64,000 nucleotides of DNA, from assembly GCA_963678675.1 (NCBI GenBank), contig OY783197.1:29385470-29449469 (forward strand). The letters run 5' to 3'. The stretch comes from Xiphydria camelus. Taxonomy: Eukaryota; Arthropoda; Insecta; Hymenoptera; Xiphydriidae. Positions 25,620-38,110 of this stretch are shown piece after piece; positions within the stretch are counted from its first letter, which is position 1, and every line of letters starts with the position of its first letter. The notes under the pieces are model-generated. The model ran no database searches, was not told where the DNA came from, and saw only the letters and a program-made list of their open reading frames with translations. Position numbers and translations under genes: made by a program.

Positions 25620-26329
25620 TATTACGAGCGTCATCGTTGAAAGGAATATATCTTTGAAAATCGTTTCGAATCAAATTTTTGCACCGCCGCGTAGATCGCG
25701 ACGACGATACGTCGCGTGAGAGCTTCCGCGTACGATTGTTCCGTTACGCTCGTTATTCCACTGACGTCGATTCGGTACGCGTCGATAGCGTATGAAATAT
25801 TAATCGGCCCGCACAAGCGCGATGCAGTTTCGTGCACGAGATAATACATAAATAATAAACACACGCTGCAACCGTGCACTCGCTGGCTTGATTTGTATAT
25901 CCGCGCATTCTTTCCCCGTTTCAATCGTAGGCATACATTTTTTTGTACAAAAGATAGGTAACAATATCATCTATACGCGCTTTCTTATTTCCCGTGCGAG
26001 AAATTAGCGAATCTCTTCGCAATCTTTTTTCAGCCAAGTCATCACATCAACCGATCTTCTTTCGCGCTTCGCATCGTGCGGCAGTATACCCGCGGTAATC
26101 GAGTTTCAAAATTCCGAATGGAAAATGAAGTACGCGTGTTGATAAAACACCCGTCAAGACACGAGGTGGAAGAGAAATTGTAGGTATTATTCTAAAAATG
26201 GGAGAGGGAGGGCTGTTGGATTTTTTAAAAAAACGACAATTGCACGTGATCGTTCAGCGGATAACGTAATTCCGGAAAATGTATCCGCCCAAGGTAACCG
26301 GGATTTCTACTCTATCGCCGTGGCGTTCG

Positions 26330-26379
<50 letters not shown>

Positions 26380-26699
26380 GCATCCCTCCGTCGGAGTGCG
26401 CTGCACTCGCGTCAATGTCGGCTCGCGTCTCCCGCATAGCGGCGATGCGGAGAAAAGACAGCAATGGCCGCGTTTTGACTCTTTCGGTTCGAGACTACAG
26501 TTTCGCTCGAACGGATCGTATCGTTTTTTGCGTTTCTCGCGATTCGGTCGCAACTCGAAGTGAGCCGAGGGTTGCGCGGGTCGCGATTTCGGTGTTGACG
26601 GAGTGCGCGACACGAACCAGAGCGGAGAGTCGCGCGCCCGCGCGCGCGCGCGCGGCATAACCTATTCGTGGAGCACGGTATTTGGCTCGCTCGGAAACA
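25620..26699. other. Divergent intergenic region between the CD36-family and ZAD zinc-finger genes
   Basis: This 1.1-kb spacer separates two divergently transcribed genes and should hold both promoters. It has a long (GT)n run at 26334-26377 and a (CG)n run near 26638-26654, just upstream of the zinc-finger start. No gene or clear core promoter motif is visible. Confidence 0.5.
26334..26377. repeat. (GT)n microsatellite
   Basis: About 22 GT dinucleotides upstream of the ZAD zinc-finger gene. Confidence 0.95.
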
Positions 26700-28350
26700 A
26701 TGACAATGAACGAGGATTTCAACTTCTCCGAGCTTTGCAGGCTGTGTTCGTTGAAGTGCAATAATAATCTACAAATATTCGACAAGGAGGGCGAACAGCG
26801 ACAGCTACTATTTAAAATACGCTCCTGCATTCCTGCCGTGGTAAGCACCCTTCCGTATATCCCTTGCTATTCGACAAAAACTCACCAACCTTTTGTTGCG
26901 CGACGAATTTTCATCGCGGAGTATCGCAACCCCGACCCTCGCCGGTAGTAGCTGTTTCCAACTCGAACGCGTGAGATCCTCATGTTCCAACGTATAGTCG
27001 TTGGCGAATACCTAGCTCTCTGATTTTCCAATACCGTATGGGAAACTACGGTGTGATACGAGCGAAAATCGCGATGAGATTTATTCGTCGCTTTCGCGAC
27101 GAATCCTTTTAAGCCTAGCCTACGCGTGCGTGTTGAGTTGGTTCTCAATTCGTCAAATTTGGTTTGAAAATTGCTTGACGCGCGGATACCGTCCCTTGAA
27201 TCGCGCGCGAGTTACATATATCGAAAACGTGAATTTAGATTTTTGTGTTGATTTGACCTACCGCGAAATTTTCAATGTGTCGAATCGTACGATGCATGTC
27301 ACGTGTCGAGATTCCGCACGTGCAGCATGGTCCTGCGAAGCTTCGCAATGAGCATTAACTATGATACTTCGTTTCCACCGCGGGCGCGCGCGAATAGAGG
27401 TACATACATATGTAGGTATACCTACGTCAAAACTCGTAACCGTACGCCGTGCCTTCGCGCGCACGTGCGCGCAATGATATCGCCGCCCTTGGGCGACCTC
27501 GAGTCTAGCGGCGCGCGGAACCGAACTTTGGACCGGCGCGATAAATCGTAGCAAGAGACGGGCCTTCGTTGGATTGTATTCTCAGGCGAAGAACATCGAC
27601 GATCGAAAACGCGTGCACGCCCTAGTCGCACCCTCCCGTCGGGGGCCGCACTTGGCGTCAACAGGTGCGATCCGCGTTGCAGGAGAGCTCGCGGCGCAAT
27701 TCGATATACACCTCTGTGTGTTCGGGCAAAGTTTAATGCGGCTCCAGAAACCGAGCGCGACGGATATTCGTTGCGATCGGACCCCTCGTACACCACAGTC
27801 CGTCTTTTGTAGATTACCAAGGAAGATGCCCTACCGAAAAATATTTGCCAGAGGTGCCTCTACAAATTGGACATGTTCTACGAATTTCGAGTCGGCTGCA
27901 TAACCACGGACACGGTGCTGAAAAATTACGCGGACACTTTAAAGCAACTCACCGCGTCGGTCACCGGTCAGGTAAACTCGACACGAAACTCTGTCGGTAG
28001 TGCAATCTCGGTTTTTTTTTCTTCATTCAATTCTCTCTCCCCGATCCTTTCGCGAAACGGGACGGGCCGGAAACACGAACCGTACGGTTCGAACCGCTTG
28101 ACGCACGACGATGTCTGCGCGAATAATTTCATTCGATTTGGCGCTATCGATGCAAAGCGACGCGGCCGAGTAACAGATTGTTTCCAGTGGAAGCGATACG
28201 CATACGTATGTACATATGTATTATATATACGCATACCATCCACCATGGTCTATTCGCGGTTATCCCAAAACTCGTACGCGCACGAGTACGTACAAAATAT
28301 TGCGTTCGATGGAGCACGCGGTTGTTATGTTGCGTTCCGTGATCGGTAAA

Positions 28351-28386
<36 letters not shown>

Positions 28387-29474
28387 TTCACTCTCTCGGT
28401 TCCCCCTCTCCTACTGTCACCCCGAGCCGCTGGTCGGATCACAATATAATTCCACCCTCGCACGTACCAAGCGCTAAGCGAGAGTGTAACGTCGCGGCGC
28501 TATTGATCGGCGGCGTGCCGTTGGCCCGCGTCGCGCACGGAAAGCGAAAGTCAGAATCGCCCTTTCTTCGGCTTCTCGTCTCGTCTCTGACGCCGCGTGG
28601 CCCGGCCAGGTATATAGACCGTCTGCTCCCCCATTCGCGCTGCCTCTCTCCTCCCCGCGTCCCTTCACCCCCTCTCCTTCCATCCATCTCTTTCTCTCCA
28701 CCGAGATCTCTCGATTCGTCGATCCGCGTCCGGTCCTCCGCCCAAGCACAGGTGCAGGCGTCGCGCGACGCTCCCCTCCTCCTCCCTCACCCTCGCTCGC
28801 TCTTTCTTCGCAGAAAACCTGTTCCCCTCCTCTACCGCGTTTCTCTCTCTTTCTTCCTTCCGTAGTGCAGCAGGGAACGAGGCTGAGCGAGCGGAGAAGG
28901 GGTCCTTCCCGTCGAAAAAGCGAACGAACGAAAAAGGCGGACCCTCTCTCCGTCCTCGCGCATCGTCGCCCATCGGCGGCCCTATGGACGTGGCCTGATC
29001 GCACTCTCTCTCCCGTGGGGTTTCGAGCCCTCAATGTCAGTGTCAAGGTCAGCGGGCCGACGCACTTCGCTCTCGCAGCCGCAGTCGCAGTCGTACTCGG
29101 CTCCCTCGCCGAGCGAGAGCCACATTTTCGTCGTATAGGTACTGCCCATCGTATCACGCGTCGCGTCGTATCCAGTGCACTCCCCCGTGTCTCTCCGCTT
29201 CGCTACTCTCTTGACCGCGCGTCGTACATACCTACGCGACACTGCCCTCCTCGTTTCCCGTGCGTCGCGTCGCGTTCGACGGCGGTCGACTTGACTCGGG
29301 GGGGCTCGTGGCCAGTCTCGTCCGCCACGGTGCGCGTTCCATCGGACTTCTCCCTGCTTGTGGTATACATACCTCTATATCATTATTATTCCGCTGCACT
29401 GTCGCGTCACCGCCGGCACCGATACTTTTTTCCTTCTCGCGCCTTTTTTTCTTTCCTCTTCTCCGCCCATCTTT

Positions 29475-29509
<35 letters not shown>

Positions 29510-29590
29510 TCTCTCCCTCTCTCCCTTCCGAGCGAAGAGGCGATCGGAAAAAAGTGCGATTCCGATCTCCGGAGACTTCAACGGCGCGCA

Positions 29591-29626
<36 letters not shown>

Positions 29627-32377
29627 CGCGCGCAGGCGGCTCGGGAGAGAGCCGTGTATCGCGTGAAGAGGCACAAGCTCCGCTGTATACTTAATAGGCG
29701 GAGGATTCAGCCCTAACATACGCGATCACCAAAGGTGCCGGAGACGCCGTGACGATCGATACGCGTGCGATCAGCGGTCGTGTGCACTTTTTCTCCGTCT
29801 CCTCCCGCTCCTCCTCCTCCTCCTTCTCCTCCTTCTCCTCCTCTTTCCCTCTCGTTCGTTTCGGCCCGCAGAGGGCGACGAGGATCGCGCGCCGCGCATC
29901 GTCTCGTCGTTCTAGCGTTTCTCGGAAGAAAAGTCCCGCGGTGACCGGGCGAGAGTTCGGAGCGTCGCGGTTCGACGCCGCGCAACTCCTAACCCCGGCG
30001 ATCGTCTCGAGTGGATCCGGTTTGATTACGATCGAACGCCGGTCTTCTTTGTGTCGTCTCGTGTCGTATACGCGCGCGCGCGGGTACACGATCGCGCAAC
30101 CCGCATCGGGCTTTCGTCGGCTCGCGGAGCCGTGAAACGACGCGATACGAAGAGACCGAGAGCGACGAGTTCCGAGCTATCGGGTACGTTATCTCCGTGA
30201 TTGATTTCGCGTTCCGACGCCGAAAGTTCTGCGACTCGGCGCGGACAATCGCTGCTCGTCTTATTACCGCACTTGGCGTCATTTTTTTCAAACCATCCCT
30301 TTCGCGATAATTCCACGGGTGTACTTATGAGAACGCGATATCTCTCTTTTTGTACTGGCATCGCCGATCCATCGATTCGCCTCAAGGATCGAAGAGCCAG
30401 GTATACAACGGAGATCGCGTTCCATCCCACGTACACGCGTGTCTCAAATATTTGTCCAGTCGTTTACAAGACCGGTTCCGAATATTATCGCGGACCGTCG
30501 GAAACTCGCGCGACTCCACGCGACGAGAGAGATTTCTGTTTTTCTCCAACCTACGCGTACTCCTCGTACCTACATACATATGTATCCGCATATATCTATA
30601 TACTCACGGACGCTCGGTCTAGATCTATTCGCAGCTTCGCGCGTAGAGAAGCGCCGGAACTCTTCCACGCCACTTTATTTCGAAGGGAGAAAACAAGCGA
30701 CCGATACGGGCCGAGCGTTCCGCCTCCGATTAGAGTCATAGCCTCTTTCGCGTCCTCGCCGAAATTTCAGTCCCGTAAAATTATCGCATCTTCGATAAGA
30801 GTCTCTCGCATTTCCGACGCCTTGAATTTCGACGCGATACTCGGAACTGTAAATCGTAGGTGACTCGAAGATGTTCAACGAGTAAAACGGCAGCAGAGTC
30901 GATCATTTTTCTTCGACTTTGGCGAATGACATTTCAGGGTGGCGATAAGGACAGTAAGATGTCGGGAGGAGGGCAGCAGCAGCAACAACAACAACAACAA
31001 CAACAGCAACAGCAGCAACGCTCGGCGTACGTCGAAGCGCACGCCATTGCCCATGCGGCAGTACAACAACACATGGCGCAACAAGCCGCACAGGCCAGAT
31101 TAGCGGGACCTGGTCCACCGGCGGTTCCGCAACCTCCGAATCCTACCTTCACCATTCCCGACGATGGCCTGGGCTACGACGACGGCGTTCGCGTCCTTCG
31201 CTCCATCGGAACCTGGTGCGCTGAAGAATAATTTACAGTCATTCGTTTTCGCGACGGGCGATACGCATATCTCGTTCGAACGACCCTTGACGTTTGTTGA
31301 CACTCGAATTTAGGTCACCGGATTACTCCTCGGCGATGCGCCCCGGCGGCGCGATACCCGCATTTCCCACCGCTACGGAACAACAGTTCGGGAGAGCGCC
31401 TACCGTTAATCAACCTCATCGTACGACGGGGAATACAGTGGGAATTCGTCCGGGTTCGGCGTCGAAAGCGACGAATACGGGAGAGCCTACCGTAAAGGCG
31501 TTCGCCTGTACCGTTTGCGGGAAAGGTCTCGCTCGCAAAGACAAACTCGTCATTCACATGCGCATACACACCGGAGAAAAGCCATATTCTTGCGAAGTTT
31601 GTGGTGAGTGCGTTGCGCGTACCTGGAAGCCGTTTTCCTCTTGGATATTTTTCCTCAATTTCGAGCGCACGCGACGCGGCGATAAACCGTTCGATCGCTT
31701 CGACGTTCCCAATGGAAAACGTGGTTAGATCATTGAAAAACATAAAATTTCAGGTAAAGCATTTGCGCGCCGCGATAAACTGGTAATTCACATGAATAAG
31801 CTCAGGCACAGACCCGGGGCGACTCCTCTCTCCACGCCTACTGCTCCGAGTGCAGATCAGCAGCAACCACAGCAGCAGCAGCAGCAGCAGCAACAACAAC
31901 AACAACAACAACCACCACCACCACCACCACCACCTCGTCAAGATTCTCTTTTGAAGCCGAAAGAGGAACCGGTCAGATGGCCCTGCGAATTGTGCGGCCG
32001 GGCAATGTCGACGAGGGAAGAATGGTCGCAGCATGCGAGGTAATGACGTTATAAGAAATACGGAGATTCGACGGCTTCTCTACACTCTTATTTTCAGGTC
32101 GCATTTGGAAGCACCCATCCCACCTCAGCACGCGGCACCATACTTTCCCGGTTCCGCACCACCGCCGCAACCGTACAATCCCGAGAGACACTTTTGTCTA
32201 ATGTGCCGCACCGATTTTACCGACAAGGCCGAGTTCATGTTCCATGTTCGCTCGCATTTCGAACCTCACGCGCAGCAGACTCCGCCACAGCATTCGAGTG
32301 GGAAACAAGGCGGAGACCCGGCAACTGCCGAACTCATCGCTCGCGGACTCGTCGATCCGTCGGGGCTTTGCAGCTAG
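26700..32377 (+). CDS. ZAD and C2H2 zinc-finger DNA-binding protein with polyQ
   Basis: Six exons: 26700-26840, 27813-27971, 30938-31215, 31314-31603, 31754-32039, 32098-32377. They join in frame to 477 residues. Exons 1-2 encode a zinc-finger-associated domain: the first cysteine pair is in [10 protein letters not shown], the second in [16 protein letters not shown]. Exon 3 carries polyQ, then an Ala/Gln and Pro-rich region. Exons 4-5 encode two fingers joined by a TGEKPY linker: [19 protein letters not shown] (about residue 256 on), then one beginning [20 protein letters not shown] third finger (PCELCGRAM) follows a second polyQ/polyPro tract, and a fourth ([11 protein letters not shown]) is near the end. 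The finger pair resembles the insect dati group, but I am not sure enough to name it. Likely a nuclear sequence-specific transcription factor. Intron 2 is about 3 kb and may contain a second promoter giving a ZAD-less form starting at ATG 30959. Confidence 0.82.
27972..30937 (+). other. Long intron of the ZAD zinc-finger gene with promoter-like CpG-rich block
   Basis: No coding exon is supported. The middle part (about 28.4-30.1 kb) is CpG-rich, with pyrimidine tracts such as (CT)n at 28348-28383 and 29481-29524, a (GT)n run at 29592-29622 and a TATA-like TATATAGACC near 28612. It looks more like a promoter and 5' leader than ordinary intron. Frames here are Ser/Arg repeats caused by microsatellites. 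Confidence 0.45.
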
Positions 32378-35300
32378 AAAATCATCCCTCCTTGCCGTCG
32401 ATCCGTGTCTTACCATAGTACAACTTCTCGATTACATTTTAATCGTAATCGTTTAGCACGGCAGCGCGGCAACCCGGTGATCGTAACGTTATATACTGGT
32501 TTATTCGTTAAGGGTACACGGTCGATCTTTGAAGATCCTCGCGTGGAAAAGTTTCCTCCATTTTCGATAAGTCCGCGTCGAAAATCGCTTTCCAACCACG
32601 ATTCCGCCGACGTCGACCGTCCGCGGACGGCTGGGCGAACCAAACTCGCGCGAGACCTCGAAAAATACCAAATCGTATGGTACCTACATATCATCTGCGC
32701 AGTATCCTTTTCGAGGAACCTCCAGGCATGGAAGACGCGATTTTGCACGATTTCTAGATTCGAAAAAGAAGACACTCGGAATGTGCGTCGAGAACACGAG
32801 TACCGAGCTTTCCGAATAATCGCAAAGGTCGAACTCCACAAGACGGAACAGAAAATAATAATTGCGGTTGTAAAAATGTTGATAAATTCACTTTACTGAA
32901 AAACTTACTTCAAAGCCTGAATCTCGTCCTTTATCTCGAAATTAGAATCTGCGTTAAATTAAACATACAGTTTCAGATGCCCCGAGGTTCCCTTTCACGA
33001 GTCTTCCTTTATAATGTTTGCAGAATTTTTCAATACCAATGCGACGCGACCGCGTAGTGTACCCTTTAAATTTTCTCCATGGCGTCGGTATCTACGTTTG
33101 TAATTATCCTTCGACGTGTATGTACCGGTTTCCCATGGTTCGTCGCGACGATCGTCCATCGACGTATTGGTTTGTACTCGTCGACGCTTCTTCGTTTGTA
33201 ACGTTATATTTTATTTTCTTTTGTAAGGATCGTGATAAATAGCAAAAATTCTAATTGGCCGAGGCAACGAGTAGTTATTTTGCTTTCGCATTGAGCACGA
33301 TCGCTCGATCGAGTTTCGGCCGAGCGTCGAATCGGATCGAACGATATTCGTAGGAAAGTCGTGCTTCGTTCTTTTTGCGATTTTTCTTTTTCGTGCGAAT
33401 CTTCAGGCACGCTGACTGTGTGAGATAATATACCACGCTAGAGTCGAGATCGCGTGCCGTAGAATCTAACGTCGCGTAATCGATCGTGATCCCTTGGACG
33501 TCATTCTCAAAAAAAAAAAAACTCGAAGATGCGTAGTTGTCGGAATCCTCGTGAAATGGTATACGCATCCGGCAGTTTAAACCTGAACTGACAGTTTATA
33601 AGAAACGATCGTCCTTTGTATGATAGCAGCAGTACCGAAGTTGAAAGTTGCGAGATCTCTAATGTTGAATTGACCGGGAGGGGTAATTTGACGCCGTATA
33701 GATACCGTTTTCACGGGAGTTTAGCCGTGAAACGCGTCGATATAAATTCGGAGGCAAGCAAGACGTAACCGCTAACGGTACCTGACAGCTCGAAATTTAT
33801 GTACTTAATCGCATCCACGCATCGTTCGACGCGTCGCAAAAGTACTTTGACACATTTCTATCGTCCCCAAATTACTTCCTGAAAACAATCGCGTCGTGTA
33901 CCGCCCGCGAAGGAACCAACGCCTGGACGAAGACATTCAATTTCGCTCTCGTTCAATTTACTGATGGGGAGAAAAGGGGGAAGACGCGCGCCCGCCGCGT
34001 ACAACGCTTTCGTCCCTCGAATTGTGAATGAACGGCAACTTAAAAAATGTCATGGAAATCGCTTACGCAACGCTTACTTTTTCTCGTATGCGTAGAATAG
34101 GAGTTTAGATGATGGTACCTCTTGGCTCGCGTACAATGGAGGAGTTGCACGAAACGGGAATAATTGTTTAAACCCTGTCATGTCGTTGTTCACATAATAC
34201 ATCTAATATTTCTACATAAAGAAATTCATTATAAATATTTATAACTACGATATCATTTTTCATGTTAAAGTTCGAATTTTTTGGCTCCTCGCGAAAACGG
34301 TCCATCGTATAATGCGTGCGCTCTGTAACGAGCTACTGAAATACCGAAAACAAGAAATAACTTCACGGTGCCACAGAAATGAGAATCATTTGGGCTGTCC
34401 ACTGATTGGTTGAGGAGACTCGATTACCCGGCTCACAATCAGAGACGCGCATCAAAAATCTTAATTATCTAAATTTTTTTATGCCGAAACGGGGCGTATC
34501 ATATTATTTTTAACCGTTGTTCCAGCATCGGGATAACATGCAGAACCAAAAAATAAATTTAAAAACCATGCAACTTCCCCATTAACTCGTGACTCCTCGA
34601 TTTAGTTTTTACACGATACAGCCAAAAATGCGACCGACTATTAATCATAGCACTCCGTAATTACCTTTATACGGAGGCTAAAGTCCGTGCAAACGTATAG
34701 CTGTAAGAAACTTGTCAGGGAAAGAGAGAGAGAGAGAGAAAGAGCTTATGGAGACTGTAGCAGATTCGCTTCATTCCCCGTGAAACCGTGCTCTATAGAA
34801 TGATCGGGCGGTTACGCATAAAAAATGATGCGATGATAGGGTATAATTGCAATTAATTTTTACCATAGAAATAGATCACTCTGAAATTTGGTCACGGTCG
34901 ACAAACCATTATTCACGCTGGAGCTGTCTATCGAGACGCCGCGCGTAAGCGCATTTTACTCGTTTCTCGGATTAGTTTATCGAGCGATAGGTATAATATA
35001 TTAGAAATTCATTATTTCGGCATATTTAGACGTAGCGTTCATCATTTTTTACCATCCGAGTGAGCCAAACGATTACTTTGTTATCACACTCAGGATTCCG
35101 AATACACGGCAGCCGCAATACCGAATGTACCTATAGCGATCATCTCATACCTACGATATCTCGGATCATCCAGAAATCTTCCATCATCCCCTTTAAGCGC
35201 GGTAGTGTGCGCTTAGTAAGCTAAGACTGCAATTCTAAGATCAAGTAAAAATTTGAGTAGACGTCGCATTATACGGATATAAAAGTGCGAGATCGGGAAA

Positions 35301-36810
35301 GATTTTTTCATACGATAAGCTCGCATTCATTGACGAAAGAGTCGTGCTGCGAGAGAAGAAAACCGTTGACGCGTACGTCAGAGGGAAGCGGTTCGTATTC
35401 AAGTTCGCAAATGAAAAGGTGCAATCGAATTCAAATCGAATCGCGATAGTTTTTCCAAGTGACGTAGTCGCGAGCCATCAATCGGATGAACTCAATTTTT
35501 ACGCGAGGACGACAAACCGGCACGGTTTTGCTCGGTGCTTTACACTCGTAATTGATGTACGTTTAACGATAAGGAGATCTAACCGAAATTCGACACGCGA
35601 CTCGTGCCGTCACGAGTTGACTACCCCATAAACCCTCGTAGATCCAGGGTATTTTAGTTTATACAAGAATGTATAAATACACGCGTTATATAAGTGCGGG
35701 AAATATTTTTTCTCATTTTTTTTTCTGCAATGAAAGCGATCGTTCGCGTAGAGATACCGTATCTGCCGTTCGGTATCCGGATTCGTAGAACGCATAGTGC
35801 CTTCTCTCTGGAACTCGTTTGAACTACGCAGCTTTGCACGATTCGGATCAACGCGTTAGGAGGCACGCTGGTGAAAAATACATGCGAAGATAAGTTAGGT
35901 CACTTGTTTTTCGTTACGAGGAGTGGGTGGTGAGTGTTTGATGCCACTGCCTCTATAGCAGCTGTTCAAGACTACTTTTATACCGTTCATGTCACGCGCA
36001 GTTAATCAGAGTCAGTATATTACTGCCATAATCGTAACACATACAATGTATACTCTCACTACACCTTTATAAATGAAAATATGTGAAATCATAGTTTCTC
36101 AATAATCAGTATTCTCGGTAATATATCTCGAAACGAGTTCCCCCACTTCCTACACCTGTACCTACCTATAAGTACCTACATACCGACCGGCACTAGAGAA
36201 AAGGAAATATCTTTTTACCGTTGATATATACGAAGAAACATCGTAAGTCCTTGCTGCTATCGATGTGACTTATGACGTTTCTTTGCATAGCAACGAGATA
36301 CGGTGTTTCGCAATGACAGTGGAGAGATACGTGCTTTTTTCTGGTACCGGACGATATGAGTACTCAAGGACGATGAATCTAAATGCATCTAAAAATTCGT
36401 CGATTCGTCAACGGGTCGGACAGATTCATTGTCCTTGATGATTGTAAATTAAAATCACTCCAAAAGAGAAAATCGCGCACGATTTCGTAACGTAAAATCC
36501 AGACGTATAGAGTCTGTGATGAGTATCACCGATACACGATAAAAAAATTAATGGAACAATTGAATCGAATGTGAATTATTTTGTATTATACACGTTTCTC
36601 TAAATATAATACATTTCATACTACTTCATTTTTTTTTAAATATGTTAAGCCGACAATTAATGCTATCAGTAATTCAGTGTAGGCTAACGTCATTCGAATC
36701 TTACGCAAAACAGGATGAAGAGTACGATAGCACCACCATACTTGTGGAGGGATATACCGGAACTAAAAGTTAAAGTTTTAAAGTTCTACGTTAGAGGCGC
36801 TGCTGTAATG
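32378..36810. other. 3' UTR of the zinc-finger gene followed by AT-rich intergenic DNA
   Basis: Sequence after the TAG at 32375-32377 probably includes the 3' UTR; no canonical AATAAA is obvious nearby. From about 33.6 to 36.8 kb the DNA is AT-richer with few long frames. The frame at 35344-35631 has no recognisable domain and no start context, so I do not call it. I see no RNA gene here. Confidence 0.5.
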
Positions 36811-36816
36811 CACCCT

Positions 36817-36966
36817 AAAGGCCATCACACGTGAAAAAACGTAAGCAGTAACAGTAAGGATTGACCAATCAGAAAGCCTGTTTAAGCATAATTCCGTAAG
36901 AATGATATTTCTGATTGGTCAATCCTTACTGTTACTGCTTACGTTTTTTCACGTGTGATGGCCTTT
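36817..36966. mobile_element. 150-bp MITE with 59-base near-perfect terminal inverted repeats
   Basis: Left arm 36817-36875 (starting AAAGGCCATCACACGTG) is the reverse complement of right arm 36908-36966, around a 32-base loop. The ends can be read as TA-AAGGCC...GGCCTT-TA, fitting a TA target duplication of the Tc1/mariner kind. It has no coding capacity. The superfamily assignment is inference. Confidence 0.75.
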
Positions 36967-36987
36967 AACGTCACAAGTTTGCGCTCA

Positions 36988-37236
36988 GGGCCTCGATTCT
37001 CGAGCTTATGTGACCAACTTTCGTATACGAATCTTTGAATCTCGCCAATCTCGTTGCGGTCATTCCGTCCGATCCACTACTTCTCGATTCTCGAACTCAT
37101 GCGAAAAACTTTCGTATACGAATCTCTAATTTTAACCAATAAAGTAGTGGACCGGACGGAATGGCCGCAACGAGATTGGCGAGATTCAAAGATTCGTATA
37201 CGAAAGTTGGTCACATAAGCTCGAGAATCGAGGCCC
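36988..37236. mobile_element. 249-bp palindromic element with about 95-base arms
   Basis: Arm 36988-37082 (GGGCCTCGATTCTCGAG...) pairs with 37142-37236. The 59-base centre itself repeats part of the arm (TTCTCGAACTCATGCG, CTTTCGTATACGAATC), so a copy appears nested in a copy. No frame encodes a transposase. The same CTTTCGTATACGAATC core recurs in the neighbouring element. Confidence 0.72.
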
Positions 37237-37248
37237 AGGGCCCCTATT

Positions 37249-37410
37249 CCAGGGCCCCTATTCTCGAATGTCGTGCGAGAATTGTCGTATACGAATCTTT
37301 AGTTGTAACCAATGAAATAGTGGACCGAATGGAATAGCCGAAACGAGATTGGTGAGATTCAAAGATTCGTATACGAAAGTTTCTCGCATGAGCTCGAGAA
37401 TAGGGGCCCA
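37249..37410. mobile_element. About 160-bp inverted-repeat element related to the upstream palindrome
   Basis: The ends read GGGCCCCTATTCTCGA and its inverted counterpart. The arms share GTCGTATACGAATCTTT and its complement with the element at 36988-37236. The arms are imperfect, suggesting an older or divergent copy of the same family. No coding capacity. Confidence 0.62.
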
Positions 37411-37412
37411 GC

Positions 37413-37883
37413 GGGGCCTTTCTCGAGTCACTCGTATCTTTGCGTGCACGCAACTCAGCGAATAGACCAATCAGGATCAAGTATTCCGTTGTGGTGGAGG
37501 TCCTCATTGGTCTACTCGCTAAGAAACGTATACGTTTCTCCTGCGAGTGACTCGAGAAAGGGGGCCCAGGGGGGCCTTTCTCGAGTCACTCGTATTTTTG
37601 CGTGCACGCAACTCAGCGAATAAACCAATCAGGATCAAGTATTCCGTTGTGGTGGGAGTCCTGATTGGTCTACTCGCTAAGATGCGTATACGTTTCTTTT
37701 GCGAGCGGTTCGAGAAAGGGGCCCCAGGGGGGCCTTTCTCGAGTCACTCGTATCTTTGCGTGCACGCAACTCAGCGAATAAACCAATCAGGATCAAGTAT
37801 TCCGTTGTGGTGGGAGTCCTGATTGGTCTACTCGCTAAGATGCGTATACGTTTCTTTTGCGAGCGGTTCGAGAAAGGGGCCCC
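37413..37883. repeat. Three head-to-tail copies of a 155-bp inverted-repeat element (158-bp period)
   Basis: Copies lie at 37413-37567, 37571-37725 and 37729-37883, separated by 3 bases (AGG). Each begins GGGGCCTTTCTCGAGTCACT and ends with its imperfect inverted complement. Each holds an internal ACCAATCAGGATCAAGT/CCTGATTGGT inverted pair and AACGTATACGTTTC. Copies 2 and 3 are almost identical; copy 1 differs at several positions. A diverged, inverted single copy lies at 59038-59159. Tandem arrays of MITEs are uncommon. Confidence 0.78.
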
Positions 37884-37901
37884 AGGCTGGTTGTGTGTCT
37901 T

Positions 37902-38034
37902 AAGCCGGGTCTTCACTGCGCGAAATTCTACGTGAAACTGTTGCGCGAGTCATGTCCCCTCTTTTTCTCGCGCTCCCTCTTCTCACTCACTCTCTCTTTT
38001 TCGCGAAACAGTTTCGCGCAGTGAAGACCCGGTT
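37902..38034. mobile_element. About 130-bp MITE with terminal inverted repeats
   Basis: The left end at 37902-37926 (CCGGGTCTTCACTGCGCGAA) matches the reverse complement of 38011-38034 with one indel. The interior is pyrimidine-rich, and no frame is coding. It lies about 75 bases upstream of the Tsen34 start codon and so may be in its promoter or 5' UTR. Confidence 0.68.
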
Positions 38035-38110
38035 TTATATTTGTTGACTATCGTAGGCCATGTATGTATGCACATAAGTTTCTATTAGTGAGCACATATC
38101 CTGCTCAGAA

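Noticed and set aside
26254..26658. Frame with a Thr-His repeat
   Set aside because: Direct translation of a (GT)n microsatellite.
28474..29157. 227-residue minus-strand frame in the zinc-finger gene intron
   Set aside because: Low-complexity Arg/Glu/Gly from pyrimidine tracts, with no family feature.
35344..35631. 95-residue frame in the gene-poor region
   Set aside because: No recognisable domain, no splice partners and no start context; length is compatible with chance.
37413..37883. CRISPR-like array
   Set aside because: Units are whole inverted-repeat elements with 3-base links, not short repeats with unique spacers, and this is animal DNA.
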